From Burkholderia seminalis DSM 23518 (lineage in GTDB: Bacteria; Pseudomonadota; Gammaproteobacteria; Burkholderiales; Burkholderiaceae): a DNA stretch of 64,000 nucleotides. The position numbers and the translations under genes are program-made. Each line of letters begins with the position of its first letter. The first letter of the stretch is position 1. Of this stretch, positions 37,267 to 50,180 are shown one piece after another. Location: NCBI RefSeq assembly GCF_902832885.1, contig NZ_CADFDK010000019.1:1-64000 (forward strand), given 5' to 3'. The notes under the pieces are model-generated. The model did not search any database. It was not told where the DNA came from and saw only the letters and a program-made list of their open reading frames with translations.

Positions 37267-38655
37267 TCACGCCTTGTCGGCCTTGCCGGCCGCGCTCGCA
37301 AACTTCGCGAGCCACGTATCGACAGCCGATGGCTGCCGGCTTTCGTCCTCCGCACGCTCCTTGCGACGGATCGCATTGCGCACGACGTGCGCGCCGACGT
37401 AACGGATCGGCTCCGGCGGGAAATGGCCGAGCGGGCCGCGCGCGATCGGACTGCGCGTCCATGCGTTGTCGAGGCCGAGCACGAGCGACGACAGGATCTG
37501 CCCGCCCATGTAGGTCGGCCCGACGCCGTTGCCCGAATAGCCGAAGCCGTAGAACACGTTCGGCGCGTCGTCGAGGCGGCCGAAGAACGGGAAGCCCGTG
37601 ACCGAACGATCAGACGGGCCGTTCCAGCTCGCGGTGACCGGCACGCCGGCGAGCGACGGGAAGAACTCGCGCAGGCTGTGCGTGAGTTGCGCCTCGTACG
37701 GCGAGCGCCGGTCGAACACCGGCGCGATGCGGCTGCGCCACGAGAACGTGTTGCCGCCCTTGCCGAGCATCAGCCGCCCGTCGGCCGTCGTGCGGTAGTA
37801 GTAGACGAAGATCCGCGAATCGAGCACCGACACGCCGTCCACGAGGCCGGTCTTCTCGAGCAGTTCCGGGCATTTCTCGGTGATCACCATGTCGCTCGAC
37901 ACGACCGCGATCGTGCGCTCGAACTGCGGAAAGCGGCTCGCCATCCACGCGTTGATCGCGAACACGAGCGTGCCCGCCGTGACGCTGCCGGACGGCGTGC
38001 GCACGACGGCCGGCTGCCCGGGCGTGAAGTCGAGCATCGGCGTGCGCTCGTAGATCCGGATGCCCATCGCGCGCGCGACGCGGCGCAGCCCGCGCACGAG
38101 CTTGCCGGGATGCACGGTCGCGGCGATCGCCGAGTAGACGCCGTCGATGTTGCGCGCGGAGCCCGAGCGGCGCGCGACCTCCGCGGGCGGCAGCGGTTCG
38201 TAGCTGTGGATGCCGGCTGCGGCGAGCGCGTCGAGCACCGGCGCGAGCGTGCCGACCTGCGCGCGCGACGTCGCGGTGTACAGCGTGCCGTCGAGGCGCA
38301 GTTCCGCGTCGATGGCGTGCGCGCGGCAGAAATCGGCGATGTGCTGCACGGCCGCTTCGGATGCCCTCACGAGCCGGATTGCCTCGGCTTCGCCGAACAG
38401 GCGCCGTAGCGTCAGGAATTTCGCGGACCACGTGAGCAGGCAGCCGCCGTTGCGTCCGCTCGCGCCGGCGCCGCACAGGTCGGCCTCGAGGATCGCGATG
38501 TCGAGCGCGGGGTTCTGCTGCTTCGCCTGGATCGCGGTCCAGAGTCCCGTGAAGCCGCCGCCGACGATGCACACGTCGGCCTGCGTCGCGCCATGCAGCG
38601 CGGGGGCGAGATCGCCGTCGTTGAACAGCGCTTGTTCGATCCAGAAGGGTCGCAT
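37267..38655 (-). CDS. FAD-dependent aminophosphonate oxidoreductase (putative)
   Basis: 462 residues from ATG; a GTG 10 codons earlier is possible. FAD-binding front ADVCIVGGGFTGLWTAIQAKQ with GGGFTG, then GAGASGRNGGCL, and a C-terminal DAO-type end GFGYSGNGVGPTYMGGQIL. It fits the TIGR03329-like group of DAO-family oxidoreductases found in AEP clusters. It may oxidise N-methyl-AEP or a hydroxylated AEP derivative, feeding PhnW's pathway. It is the last gene of the minus-strand operon. The exact substrate is inferred. Confidence 0.82.
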   Translation of the reverse strand: MRPFWIEQALFNDGDLAPALHGATQADVCIVGGGFTGLWTAIQAKQQNPALDIAILEADLCGAGASGRNGGCLLTWSAKFLTLRRLFGEAEAIRLVRASEAAVQHIADFCRAHAIDAELRLDGTLYTATSRAQVGTLAPVLDALAAAGIHSYEPLPPAEVARRSGSARNIDGVYSAIAATVHPGKLVRGLRRVARAMGIRIYERTPMLDFTPGQPAVVRTPSGSVTAGTLVFAINAWMASRFPQFERTIAVVSSDMVITEKCPELLEKTGLVDGVSVLDSRIFVYYYRTTADGRLMLGKGGNTFSWRSRIAPVFDRRSPYEAQLTHSLREFFPSLAGVPVTASWNGPSDRSVTGFPFFGRLDDAPNVFYGFGYSGNGVGPTYMGGQILSSLVLGLDNAWTRSPIARGPLGHFPPEPIRYVGAHVVRNAIRRKERAEDESRQPSAVDTWLAKFASAAGKADKA

Positions 38656-38757
38656 CGGATGGTTCGTCAATAAGGGTCGAGGCACGTGCCGCGCACGGCC
38701 GGGAAACGGGCGGCCGCAGGCGCGTACGCACGCGGCCGGCTGCGTCGCGCTGCGTCG

Positions 38758-39888
38758 TTAAGCCGCCGCTGCGGCCGAGACGCGGCGCACGCCCATCGCG
38801 CGCAGCGTGTCGGCGATCGCGGCGACGGCGCCTGGAATTCCGGCTTCGCCGAAGTGGCCGATACAGCCGACGCGGAACGTCTCGACTTCGGTCAGCTTGC
38901 CCGGATACAGAATGTAGCCGCGCTTTTTGACCTCCTGATAAAACCGCTTGAAGTCGTAGTTCGGGTCGTCCGGCGCATGGAACGTGACGATGATCGGCGC
39001 CTGGATCGCCGGATCCAGGAACGGCCGGAAGCCGAGCGCGAGCATCCCGTCGAGCAGCGCGCGCGTGTTGCGCTGGTAGCGGCCGCCGCGCGCGGCGAGC
39101 CCGCCTTCGTCGACGTATTGCGCGACGGCCGCGTCGAGTGCCGCGACCACGTGCGTCGGCGGCGTGAAGCGCCATTGCGTCGTGCGCTGCATGTAGACCC
39201 ACTGGTCGTGCAGGTCCATCGCGAGCGAATGGCTGTTGCCTTCGCAGCGTTCGAGCGTGCTGCGCTTCGCGATCACGAAGCCGAGCCCCGGCACGCCTTC
39301 GAGGCATTTGCCGGACGCCGCGATCACCGCATCGAACGGCGTCGTGCGCGCATCGATGTCGATCGCGCCGAACGAGCTCATCGCATCGACGATCAGCGCG
39401 CGCCCGTGCTGCGCGACGACCTGCGCGATCTCGTGCAGCGGGTTCAGCACGCCGGCGCCGGTCTCGCAGTGGACGAGCGCGACGTGCGTGATGGTCGGAT
39501 CGGTGGCGAGCGCGCGCTCGACGTCGGCCGGATCGACGCGGCGATCCTCGCGGTAGTCGATCGTCGTCAGCCGGCGGCCGAGCACGCGGCAGATCTTCGC
39601 GATGCGCTGGCAATACGCGCCGTTGTTCGGCACGAGCACGTGGCCGTCGCGCGGCACGAGCGTACCGATGGCCGCTTCGACCGAGAACGTGCCGCTGCCT
39701 TGCAGCGGCACGCATTCGTGCGTGCCTGCGCCGTGCACGATCCGCAGCAGGCGTTCGCGCAGCCGCGCGGTGATCGCGTTGAAGTCGCTGTCCCACGAAC
39801 CCCAGTCGCGCAGCATCGCGTCGCGCGTGGTGTCGGAGGTCGTCAGGGGGCCGGGGGTGAGCAGGATCGGCTGGGCGGCGAGCGTCAT
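38758..39888 (-). CDS. phnW: 2-aminoethylphosphonate:pyruvate aminotransferase
   Basis: 376 residues, PLP fold-type I class [26 protein letters not shown] is the PhnW opening. D168 in IVDAMSSFG contacts the cofactor, and K194 in AASGKCLEG is the PLP lysine. It converts 2-aminoethylphosphonate plus pyruvate to phosphonoacetaldehyde plus alanine. SD AAGGAGA lies 6 nt before the ATG at 39888. It is in the middle of the operon, and its product is the substrate for PhnY. Confidence 0.95.
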   Translation of the reverse strand: MTLAAQPILLTPGPLTTSDTTRDAMLRDWGSWDSDFNAITARLRERLLRIVHGAGTHECVPLQGSGTFSVEAAIGTLVPRDGHVLVPNNGAYCQRIAKICRVLGRRLTTIDYREDRRVDPADVERALATDPTITHVALVHCETGAGVLNPLHEIAQVVAQHGRALIVDAMSSFGAIDIDARTTPFDAVIAASGKCLEGVPGLGFVIAKRSTLERCEGNSHSLAMDLHDQWVYMQRTTQWRFTPPTHVVAALDAAVAQYVDEGGLAARGGRYQRNTRALLDGMLALGFRPFLDPAIQAPIIVTFHAPDDPNYDFKRFYQEVKKRGYILYPGKLTEVETFRVGCIGHFGEAGIPGAVAAIADTLRAMGVRRVSAAAAA

Positions 39889-39935
39889 GGTGTCTCCTTG
39901 ATGAAGTCGGGACGTCACGTGAATGCGGCGGGAAA

Positions 39936-41612
39936 TCAACGGCGATGCGGGTTGCGCCACGCCTGCGTGCGGCGCAGCAGGCGGTGCGAGATGCAGGCGA
40001 ACAGCACGCACGCGAACGAGGAGGTCGCGAGCACGAGCGTGGCCATCGCCGCGGCCGGGCCCATCTGGCCCGCGTCGTCGAGGTTCAGGATCGCGACCGA
40101 CGCGGGCTGCGTGTCCGGCGAGTACAGGAACGCGACGGCCGAGACCGTCGTCATCCCGTTGACGAACAGGTAGCGCGCGATCAGCAGGATCGCGGGCAGG
40201 CACACCGGCACCGTCACGCGCAGGAAGGTCTTGTAGAACGGCACCTTCAGCGATGCGGACACGGCCTCGAACTCGCTGTCGATCTGCCGGAGTGCGGTGA
40301 CGGCGGTGAGGTGGCTCGACGCGTAGTAGTGGACGACCGTGACGATCGCGAGCAGCCACAGCGACCCGTACAGCCCGTTCAGCGGATTGCCGGGCGCGTT
40401 GAACAGGAAGATGTAGCTGATGCCGAGCACGAGCCCCGGCACGCCCATCGGCAGGATCGCGCACAGGCTGATGAAGCCGCGCAGCCAGCGCGCGCCGCGC
40501 GTCTTCTCGATCAGGTAGGCGCCGCCGAACACGACGATCGTGCCGCCGATCGCCACGGTCGCGGCCATCCGCAGGCTGTTCTGGTACGCATCGAAGATGC
40601 CGGCCGCGATCAGCCCCATCCGGTAGTGTTGCAGCCCGAGGCTCATCTGGTACGGCCAGAACTTCACGAACGACGCGAACACCGAGATGCCGACCACCGC
40701 GATGAAGAAAGCGCACACGAGCGCGCAATACGCGAGCATCGCGGCGTCGAAGCCGCGCGACGGTTTCGGCTGGTACGGCGTCGAGCGTGCGCCGAGCTGC
40801 GACTGCTGGCGGCGGCGGATGAAGAAATCGACGCCGAACGCGACGAGTGCCGGGCACAGCAGCATCAGGCTCACGACCGCGCTGCGGTTGAAGTCCTGCA
40901 GCCCGATGATCAGCTTGTAGATGTCGGTCGACAGTACGTTGTACGAGCCGCCGATCACGACCGGCACGCCGAAGTCGTTGATGCACATCGTGAACGCGAC
41001 CATCGTCGCGCTGATCAGCCCGTACTTCGCGCCGGGCAGCGTGATCGCGAAGAACTTGCGGATGCGGCGCGTGCCCATGGCGTCGGCGGCCTCGTAGAGC
41101 CGGCCGTCCGCGAGCGACAGCGCGGTGACGAGGATCATCAGCACGTGCGGGAACGACGCGTACACCATGCTCAGCACGATGCCCGGCAGCCCGTAGATCG
41201 AATGGCCGTGCAGCAGCGGCTTCAGCAGCCCCGCGTTGCCGAACCAGTAGATGAACGACACGGCCGACAGCAGCGTCGGCGCGAGCAGCGGCAGCAGCGC
41301 GATCGTGCGCGCGGCGTTCTTCAGCGGCATGCACGAGCGCGTCAGCGCATACGCGAACGTGAACGCCATCGGCACGACGATCATCGTGACGAGCGCGCCG
41401 ACCGTCAGCGAGTGCAGCATCGAGCGCAGCACGCCGCTGTCCTCGAGGTATTCGACGAAGTTGTGCGCGCCGACGAAACGCCCGTCCGCGTCGACGAAGC
41501 ATTTCTGCACGACGAGCGCGAGCGGCAGCAGCAGGAACAGCGACATCAGCGCGGCCATCGCGACGAGCGCGAGCTGCGCGAGGCGGTCGTGCCAGTGCGT
41601 GATCTGCCGCAC
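39936..41612 (-). CDS. 2-aminoethylphosphonate ABC transporter permease
   Basis: 558 residues, two fused permease halves with about 12 membrane spans and two EAA-type loops ([16 protein letters not shown] and [16 protein letters not shown]). It matches the PhnU2-type AEP importer. The frame opens at GTG 41612. However, an ATG at 41664 overlaps the ATPase TGA (ATGA) and encodes [15 protein letters not shown] in another frame. One base less in the six-C run at plus 41619-41624 would join the two. So the N-terminus here is either GTG-initiated or frameshifted. Confidence 0.85.
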   Translation of the reverse strand: MRQITHWHDRLAQLALVAMAALMSLFLLLPLALVVQKCFVDADGRFVGAHNFVEYLEDSGVLRSMLHSLTVGALVTMIVVPMAFTFAYALTRSCMPLKNAARTIALLPLLAPTLLSAVSFIYWFGNAGLLKPLLHGHSIYGLPGIVLSMVYASFPHVLMILVTALSLADGRLYEAADAMGTRRIRKFFAITLPGAKYGLISATMVAFTMCINDFGVPVVIGGSYNVLSTDIYKLIIGLQDFNRSAVVSLMLLCPALVAFGVDFFIRRRQQSQLGARSTPYQPKPSRGFDAAMLAYCALVCAFFIAVVGISVFASFVKFWPYQMSLGLQHYRMGLIAAGIFDAYQNSLRMAATVAIGGTIVVFGGAYLIEKTRGARWLRGFISLCAILPMGVPGLVLGISYIFLFNAPGNPLNGLYGSLWLLAIVTVVHYYASSHLTAVTALRQIDSEFEAVSASLKVPFYKTFLRVTVPVCLPAILLIARYLFVNGMTTVSAVAFLYSPDTQPASVAILNLDDAGQMGPAAAMATLVLATSSFACVLFACISHRLLRRTQAWRNPHRR

Positions 41613-41660
41613 GTCGGCGGGGGGCGGCGGCGCCGCGGCGGCGCTCGGTCAGGACGGTGC

Positions 41661-42752
41661 TCATTGCAGTCGCTCCTTCGCGCACGGGAACACGCGGACA
41701 TGCTCGCGATCGAGCGCGAGGTCGATGCGCGCGCCGGCCTGCACGCCGGTGCGGTCGACGTCGTGATACGACAGGTCGGCGACGATCTCCTGGCCGTCGA
41801 GCCCGTCGATCCGGAAGCTCACGCGGCAGAACGCGCCGAGGAATTCGAGCTTCTCGACGCGGCCGGCCAGCACGTTGTCGGCCGTCTCGCCCGGTACGCG
41901 GATCCGCAGGTCTTCCGGCCGCACGTAGACCGATACCGCCGCGCCTGGCGCGGGGCGGGCCGTGCCATGACGACAGTCGAGGCCAACCGCGCCCGCGCGC
42001 AGCGTGCCGTCCCGCGCGACTTCGGCGGGAATCGTGTTGACCCGGCCGATGAAATCCGCGACGAACGGCGAGGCGGGCTGCCGGTAGATTTCGAGCGGCG
42101 TGCCGATCTGCTCGATCACGCCGTGGTTCATCACGACGATGCGGTCGGCCATCGACAGCGCTTCTTCCTGGTCGTGCGTGACCATGATCGTCGTCACGCC
42201 GAGCCGTTGCTGCAGCGCGCGGATTTCCTGGCGCAGCCGCACCCGCACGCGCGCGTCGAGCGCGGACAGCGGCTCGTCGAGCAGCAGCAGGCCCGGGGAC
42301 GTCGCGAGCGCGCGCGCCAGCGCGATCCGCTGCTGCTGGCCGCCGGACAGCTGGCCGGGATGCTTGCGATGGCTGTCGGGCAGGCCGACCAGCGCGAGCA
42401 GCGTGTGCACGCGCGCGTGGATCGCGTCGCGCTTCATCTTCCGGTTCACGAGCCCGTACGCGACGTTGTCGTACACGGTGAGGTTCGGGAACAGCGCGTA
42501 CGACTGGAACACGATGCCGTAGTCGCGCAGTTGCGGCGGCAGCCGCGAGATGTCGCGGCCGTCCTGCATGATCTGGCCGGCGTTCTGCGTCTCGAGCCCC
42601 GCGATGATCCGCAGCAGCGTGGTCTTTCCGCAGCCCGACGGCCCCAGGAAGCAGATCATCTCGCCCTTCATCACGCTCAGGTCGATGTCGGTGAGGACCT
42701 GCGTGTCGTTGTACCGCTTCTCGATGCGTTCTACGCTCAGATAAGGTGCCAT
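41661..42752 (-). CDS. 2-aminoethylphosphonate ABC transporter ATP-binding protein
   Basis: 363 residues. Walker [11 protein letters not shown]-loop, signature [14 protein letters not shown], Walker [12 protein letters not shown] and switch His in [13 protein letters not shown]-like C-terminal domain follows (about 240-360). It is the PhnT2-type energiser. The ATG at 42752 has GGAGG 6 nt upstream; the ATG 4 codons earlier lies before that SD. Its TGA overlaps the expected permease ATG. Confidence 0.92.
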   Translation of the reverse strand: MAPYLSVERIEKRYNDTQVLTDIDLSVMKGEMICFLGPSGCGKTTLLRIIAGLETQNAGQIMQDGRDISRLPPQLRDYGIVFQSYALFPNLTVYDNVAYGLVNRKMKRDAIHARVHTLLALVGLPDSHRKHPGQLSGGQQQRIALARALATSPGLLLLDEPLSALDARVRVRLRQEIRALQQRLGVTTIMVTHDQEEALSMADRIVVMNHGVIEQIGTPLEIYRQPASPFVADFIGRVNTIPAEVARDGTLRAGAVGLDCRHGTARPAPGAAVSVYVRPEDLRIRVPGETADNVLAGRVEKLEFLGAFCRVSFRIDGLDGQEIVADLSYHDVDRTGVQAGARIDLALDREHVRVFPCAKERLQ

Positions 42753-42858
42753 GCGCGCCTCCATGCTGGGGCGGCCCGGGGGCCGGATTCGACGAGGGGA
42801 AGGGGCACGGGGCGGCGCGTTGCGCGGCCCCGCTGCCGGTCGCGGCGTGCTGGCCGCG

Positions 42859-45362
<2,504 letters not shown>

Positions 45363-45391
45363 TGCACCTGCATCCGCAAGGGGACATACTC

Positions 45392-46846
45392 ATGAACGCC
45401 ATTGCAGCATCGACGGCCGTCCGCGGGATTCGTCGCGAAGCACTGCGAATCGACGGCGAGCGGATTCATCGGGACGCGGTGATCGACGTGCGCAACCCGT
45501 ACGACGGCTCGCTGGTCGGCACCGTGCCGAAGGCGACGCTGGACGACGTGCGCCGCGCGTTCGCGGTCGCGCGTGCATACCGGCCGGCGCTCACGCGTCA
45601 CGATCGAGCGGCGATCCTGCGCCGCGCGGCCGACATCGTGCGTGCGCGCACGGCGGAGATCGCGGCGCTGATCACGGCCGAGGCCGGGTTGTGCCTCAAG
45701 GATTCGACGTACGAGGCGGGCCGCGTGGCCGACGTGCTGACGTTCGGCGCGGGCGAAGTGCTGAAGGATGACGGGCAGATCTTCTCGTGCGATCTGACGC
45801 CGCACGGCAAGAAACGCCGCGTGTACACGCAGCGCGACCCGCTGCTCGGCGTGATCTCCGCGATCACGCCGTTCAACCATCCGATGAACCAGGTCGCGCA
45901 CAAGATCGTGCCGTCGATCGCGACCAACAACCGGATCGTCGTGAAGCCGTCGGAAAAGGTGCCGCTGTCGTGTTATCTCTTTGCGGACATCCTGTACGAA
46001 GCCGGCTTGCCGCCGCAGATGCTGCAGGTGATCACCGGCGACCCGAAGGAGATCGCCGACGAGCTGATCACGAACCCGGCGATCGACCTCATCACGTTCA
46101 CGGGCGGCGTGTCGATCGGCAAGTCGATCGCGGCGCGGATGGGCTACCGGCGCGCCGTGCTCGAACTCGGCGGCAACGATCCGATCATCGTGATGGAAGA
46201 CGCCGATCTCGACGAAGCGAGCACGCTCGCGGTGTCGGGCTCGTACAAGAACTCGGGGCAGCGCTGCACGGCGATCAAGCGGATGCTGGTGCACGAATCG
46301 GTGGCCGATCGCTTCACCGAACTCGTCGTCGAGAAGACGCGGGCCTGGTCGTACGGCAATCCGTCCGATCCGGCGGTGGACATGGGCACCGTGATCGACG
46401 AGGCGGCCGCGAAGTTCTGCGAGCAGCAGGTGAACGACGCGATCGCGCGTGGGGCGCGGCTGCTGGTCGGCAACGTGCGCGACGGCGCGCTGTATTCGCC
46501 GACGGTGATCGACCGCGTGACGCCCGACATGCCGATCGTGAAGTACGAGACGTTCGGCCCGGTGTCGCCGATCCTGCGCTTTCGCGACATCGACGACGCG
46601 ATCCGGATGTCGAACAGCACCGACTATGCGCTGTCGTCGTCGGTGTGCACGAACCGCTTCGACCACATCACGCGCTTCATCACCGAGCTGGAAGTCGGCA
46701 GCGTGAACGTGCGCGAAGTGCCGGGTTACCGGCTCGAACTGACGCCGTTCGGCGGCGTGAAGGATTCGGGGCTCGGATACAAGGAAGGCGTGCAGGAAGC
46801 GATGAAGAGCTTCACGAATACGAAGACCTATTCGCTGCCGTGGTAA
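45392..46846 (+). CDS. phnY: Phosphonoacetaldehyde dehydrogenase
   Basis: 484 residues, aldehyde dehydrogenase superfamily. N162 in ITPFNHP, general base E258 in LELGGNDP, nucleophile C292 in NSGQRCTAIKR. It matches the PhnAcAld dehydrogenase group. It oxidises phosphonoacetaldehyde to phosphonoacetate with NAD+. It is 29 nt after phnA. SD GGGGACA lies before ATG 45392. Confidence 0.93.
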   Translation: MNAIAASTAVRGIRREALRIDGERIHRDAVIDVRNPYDGSLVGTVPKATLDDVRRAFAVARAYRPALTRHDRAAILRRAADIVRARTAEIAALITAEAGLCLKDSTYEAGRVADVLTFGAGEVLKDDGQIFSCDLTPHGKKRRVYTQRDPLLGVISAITPFNHPMNQVAHKIVPSIATNNRIVVKPSEKVPLSCYLFADILYEAGLPPQMLQVITGDPKEIADELITNPAIDLITFTGGVSIGKSIAARMGYRRAVLELGGNDPIIVMEDADLDEASTLAVSGSYKNSGQRCTAIKRMLVHESVADRFTELVVEKTRAWSYGNPSDPAVDMGTVIDEAAAKFCEQQVNDAIARGARLLVGNVRDGALYSPTVIDRVTPDMPIVKYETFGPVSPILRFRDIDDAIRMSNSTDYALSSSVCTNRFDHITRFITELEVGSVNVREVPGYRLELTPFGGVKDSGLGYKEGVQEAMKSFTNTKTYSLPW

Positions 46847-47026
46847 GCGGCGTGTAAGGCGCCCGCGCCAGTTGCGCGGCCGGTGCGGGCGTTATTCGAT
46901 CGGCTCATATCGTTAGCGGATTTGCGTGTTTGTCGCGCTCCGGCGCATCGGTAGAATTCGCGGACCTCTCGAACGGCGCATGCGTGCCGGCGGGATGATT
47001 TCCTCTAATCATTCGGGGTCCGCACC

Positions 47027-47809
47027 ATGAAATTCCTCCGCTCCATCCTGATCGTCGCGCTGCTGCAGGCCACCACGGCCACCAGCGCGCTGGCCGCCGA
47101 CGACCTGTCGCAGATCAAGTCGTCCGGCGTGTTCCGGGTCGGCACCGAAGGCACCTATGCGCCGTTCACGTACCACGACGAAACGGGCAAGCTGACCGGT
47201 TTCGACGTCGACATCGCAACGGCGATCGCGCAGCGCCTCGGCGTGAAGCCGCAGTTCGTCGAAGGCAAGTGGGACGGCCTGATCGCGGGCCTCGACGTGA
47301 ACCGCTACGATGCGGTCGTCAATGAAGTGTCGATCACCGACGCGCGCAAGGCGAAATACGATTTCTCGACCCCGTACATCACGTCGCACGCGGTGCTGAT
47401 CGTGCGCTCGGACAACACGACGATCCGCTCGTTCGACGACCTGAAAGGCAAGAAGTCCGCGAACACGCTGACGAGCAATTTCGGCAAGCTCGCGGCCGCC
47501 CATGGCGCCGACGTGGTGCCGGTACAGGGCTTCAACGAATCGATCGATCTGCTGACGTCGGGGCGCGTCGATGCGACGATCAACGATTCGCTGTCGTACC
47601 TCGATTTCCGCAAGCACAAGCCCGACGCGAAACTGAAGATCGCGGCGACCGACAAGACCGGCGCCGGCGACGCATCCGGCGTGCTGCTGCGCAAGGGCAG
47701 CCCCGCGCTGGTGGCCGCGATCGACAAGGCACTGGCCGACATCAAGGCGGACGGCACCTACGCGAAGATCTCGCAGAAGTACTTCGGCCGCGACGTGTCG
47801 CAGCCGTGA
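47027..47809 (+). CDS. Cystine/amino-acid ABC transporter substrate-binding protein
   Basis: 260 residues. Signal peptide MKFLRSILIVALLQATTATSALA. Family-3 binder landmarks: GVFRVGTEGTYAPFTYHDETGKLTGFDVDIA, KPQFVEGKWDGLIAGLD, NEVSITDARKAKYDFSTPY. It looks like the TcyJ/FliY cystine group. It is followed by its permease and ATPase on the same strand with short gaps. Confidence 0.88.
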   Translation: MKFLRSILIVALLQATTATSALAADDLSQIKSSGVFRVGTEGTYAPFTYHDETGKLTGFDVDIATAIAQRLGVKPQFVEGKWDGLIAGLDVNRYDAVVNEVSITDARKAKYDFSTPYITSHAVLIVRSDNTTIRSFDDLKGKKSANTLTSNFGKLAAAHGADVVPVQGFNESIDLLTSGRVDATINDSLSYLDFRKHKPDAKLKIAATDKTGAGDASGVLLRKGSPALVAAIDKALADIKADGTYAKISQKYFGRDVSQP

Positions 47810-47823
47810 CGCGAGGCTGAACG

Positions 47824-48504
47824 ATGCCGGCCTGGCTGCACCTGATGGCGGAATCGCTGCGGCCCCTGCTATACGCGGGGCTCGTGTTCACGGTTCCGCT
47901 CACGCTCGCGTCGTTCGCGATCGGACTACTGCTCGCGTTCGGCGCGGCGCTCGCGCGGCTGTTCGGGCCGCGCTGGGCGCAGGCCGTCGTGCGTTTCTAT
48001 ATCTGGCTGTTCCGCGGTTCGCCGTTGCTCGTGCAGCTGTTCGTGATCTTCTACGGATTGCCGAACGTCGGCATCGTGCTCGATCCGTTGACGGCGGCCG
48101 TGATCGGTTTCTCGCTGAACGTCGGCGCGTACAACGCCGAGGTGATCCGCGGCGTGATCGAATCGATGCCGAAGGGGCAGTGGGAAGCCGCTTATTCGAT
48201 GGCGATGACGCGCGCGCAGGCGTTGCGCCGCGCGATCCTGCCGCAGGCCGCGCGCGTGGCGCTGCCCGCGCTGTCGAACTCGTTCATCTCGCTCGTGAAG
48301 GACACGTCGCTCGCGGCCGTGCTGACCGTGCCCGAGATTTTCCAGGCTGCGCAGCGGATTGCGGCAGTGACCTACGAGCCGCTGATTCTCTATACCGAAG
48401 CCGCGCTGATCTACCTGCTGTTCAGCTCGGTGCTGTCCACGTTGCAACGTCGCCTCGAAGCCCGCTTCGGCCGCCACGCGCTGTTCCAGGCGGAGTTGCG
48501 ATGA
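47824..48504 (+). CDS. Amino-acid (cystine-type) ABC transporter permease
   Basis: 226 residues, His/Glu/Gln-type permease with about five spans. The EAA loop is QWEAAYSMAMTRAQALRRAILPQA, followed by SLVKDTSLAAVLTVPEIFQAAQRIA. FRGSPLLVQLFVIFYGLPNVGI is typical. It overlaps the ATPase start by 4 nt (ATGA). Confidence 0.92.
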   Translation: MPAWLHLMAESLRPLLYAGLVFTVPLTLASFAIGLLLAFGAALARLFGPRWAQAVVRFYIWLFRGSPLLVQLFVIFYGLPNVGIVLDPLTAAVIGFSLNVGAYNAEVIRGVIESMPKGQWEAAYSMAMTRAQALRRAILPQAARVALPALSNSFISLVKDTSLAAVLTVPEIFQAAQRIAAVTYEPLILYTEAALIYLLFSSVLSTLQRRLEARFGRHALFQAELR

Positions 48505-49259
48505 TCCGTCTCGAACGCATCGACAAGTCGTTCGGCGCGCAGCGCGTGCTGAGCGGAATCGACCTGGCATTGCAGCCGGGCAGCGTGACTGCGCTGATCG
48601 GGCCGTCCGGCAGCGGCAAGAGCACGCTGCTGCGCTGCGTGAACCTGCTCGAAGTGCCGGAAGCGGGCACGCTCGCGGTCGGCGACGCGCGCATCGAGTT
48701 CGCGCCGGGGCGGCGGCCGTCGCGCGACGCGGTGTTCGCGGTGCGCCGGCAGACCGGCATGGTGTTCCAGAACTTCCAGCTGTTTCCGCACCTGAGCGTC
48801 GTGCAGAACGTGATGGAGGGGCTCGTCACCGTGCAACGCTGGCCGCGCGAGCGGGCGCGCCAGCGGGCACTCGCGTTGCTCGACAAGGTCGGCATCGCGG
48901 ACAAGGCCGACGCATGGCCGGCCACGTTGTCGGGCGGGCAGCAGCAGCGCGTCGCGATCGCACGTGCGCTCGCACCGTCTCCGCAGGTATTGTTGTGCGA
49001 CGAGCCAACGTCGGCGCTCGATCCGGAGCTGTCCGTCGAAGTGGTCGAGGTGCTGCGCCAGCTCGCACGCGAAGGCACGACGATGCTGATGGCCACGCAC
49101 GACCTGCGCCTGGCCGCGTCGATCGCACACGACGCGGTGTTCCTCGCCGACGGCCGCATCGTCGAGGCCGGTGCGTCGCGCGACCTGTTCGGCCGGCCGC
49201 GCGACCCGCGCACCGCGAAGTTCGTCGCGACGCTCGCGCAGGGCGTGCCGGCGTTCTGA
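48501..49259 (+). CDS. Amino-acid (cystine-type) ABC transporter ATP-binding protein
   Basis: 252 residues. Walker A GPSGSGKST, signature [15 protein letters not shown], Walker B VLLCDEPTSALDP and the switch MATHDLRLA. An insertion ARIEFAPGRRPSRDAVFAV is present before MVFQNFQLFPHLSV. It completes a three-gene importer; the ATG at 48501 overlaps the permease stop. Confidence 0.92.
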   Translation: MIRLERIDKSFGAQRVLSGIDLALQPGSVTALIGPSGSGKSTLLRCVNLLEVPEAGTLAVGDARIEFAPGRRPSRDAVFAVRRQTGMVFQNFQLFPHLSVVQNVMEGLVTVQRWPRERARQRALALLDKVGIADKADAWPATLSGGQQQRVAIARALAPSPQVLLCDEPTSALDPELSVEVVEVLRQLAREGTTMLMATHDLRLAASIAHDAVFLADGRIVEAGASRDLFGRPRDPRTAKFVATLAQGVPAF

Positions 49260-49283
49260 CGCGCGGCGCGATGCCGGCGGTGG

Positions 49284-50099
49284 TCAGCCGGTCACGTGCC
49301 CGTCCAGTACCGCGGCGACGATGGCCTCCGGCGCATCTTCCTGGACCAGGTGCCCGGCCCGCGGCACCCTGATCAGCCTGCCGTTCGCGATGCGATCGGC
49401 AAGCGCCTGCCCCTGTTCGAGCGGAATCCACGCGTCGTCCTCGCCCCACACGATGCGCACCGGGAAATCCGGCGGCGCGTAGCGCGCCTCGGCTTCCTCG
49501 ATGTAGCACTGGCGCATCTGCGCGATCTGCCGATAGAACGCGGCCTGGCCGGCCGGCGTGAGCCACGGCGCACGGTAGATCGACAGCGCGTCGTCGCTCA
49601 GCGGCCGCGCCACCGCATGGCCGAGATAGGCCGTGAGGAGCGCGTGATGGGCATACGCGGGCAAGCCGGTGAACGCGGCTTCGTGCTGCGCGACGTGCCG
49701 CACGAACGGCGACCCTTGCGGCGCGATCGCGACCGGATTCACGAGCGTGAGATCCGCGTACGCGACGCCGTCGAGAAAGTGCGCGCGCAGCACGGTGGCG
49801 CCGCCGTAGTCGTGCGCGAGGACACGTGGCCGCGAAAGGCCCCACGCATTCAGCATCGCGCCGAACAGCGCGTTCTGGCGGCCGAGCGACACATCCGCGT
49901 CCGGCATGTCGGACTGGCCGTAGCCGAGCAGGTCGTAGCAATACACGCGATGACGCCGCGCGAGCCACGGCGCGATCCGGCGCCACACCTGCGATGAAAA
50001 CGGCGTGCCGTGCACGAGCACCAGCGGCGGCCCTTCGCCGAACGCGCCCCAGGCAATCCGGTGGCCGTCGACATTGAAGCGATTCGGGAGTTCGAGCAT
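49284..50099 (-). CDS. Alpha/beta hydrolase with Asp nucleophile (dehalogenase/epoxide-hydrolase-like)
   Basis: 271 residues. Oxyanion HG at 30-31 (VLVHGTPFSSQVW), the nucleophile elbow LAHDYGGA with D97 instead of Ser, an acid in WGEDDAWIP, and H250 in RAGHLVQEDAPE. An Asp nucleophile is the mark of haloalkane dehalogenases and epoxide hydrolases rather than esterases. No halide-binding Trp follows D97 (HDY rather than HDW), so dehalogenase activity is uncertain. It is divergent from a CGNR regulator that may control it. Confidence 0.83.
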   Translation of the reverse strand: MLELPNRFNVDGHRIAWGAFGEGPPLVLVHGTPFSSQVWRRIAPWLARRHRVYCYDLLGYGQSDMPDADVSLGRQNALFGAMLNAWGLSRPRVLAHDYGGATVLRAHFLDGVAYADLTLVNPVAIAPQGSPFVRHVAQHEAAFTGLPAYAHHALLTAYLGHAVARPLSDDALSIYRAPWLTPAGQAAFYRQIAQMRQCYIEEAEARYAPPDFPVRIVWGEDDAWIPLEQGQALADRIANGRLIRVPRAGHLVQEDAPEAIVAAVLDGHVTG

Positions 50100-50180
50100 C
50101 GGCTTCTCCGTGATAACCTGTTTTGGTTGTTAACAGGTTACGCCGGATCGTCCGGATGTGAAACTGATAGGTGAAAATAA

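Noticed and set aside
38758-41685. 975-codon minus-strand frame spanning permease and phnW
   Set aside because: Only the last 376 codons (phnW) are coding; the rest is the permease read in a wrong frame.
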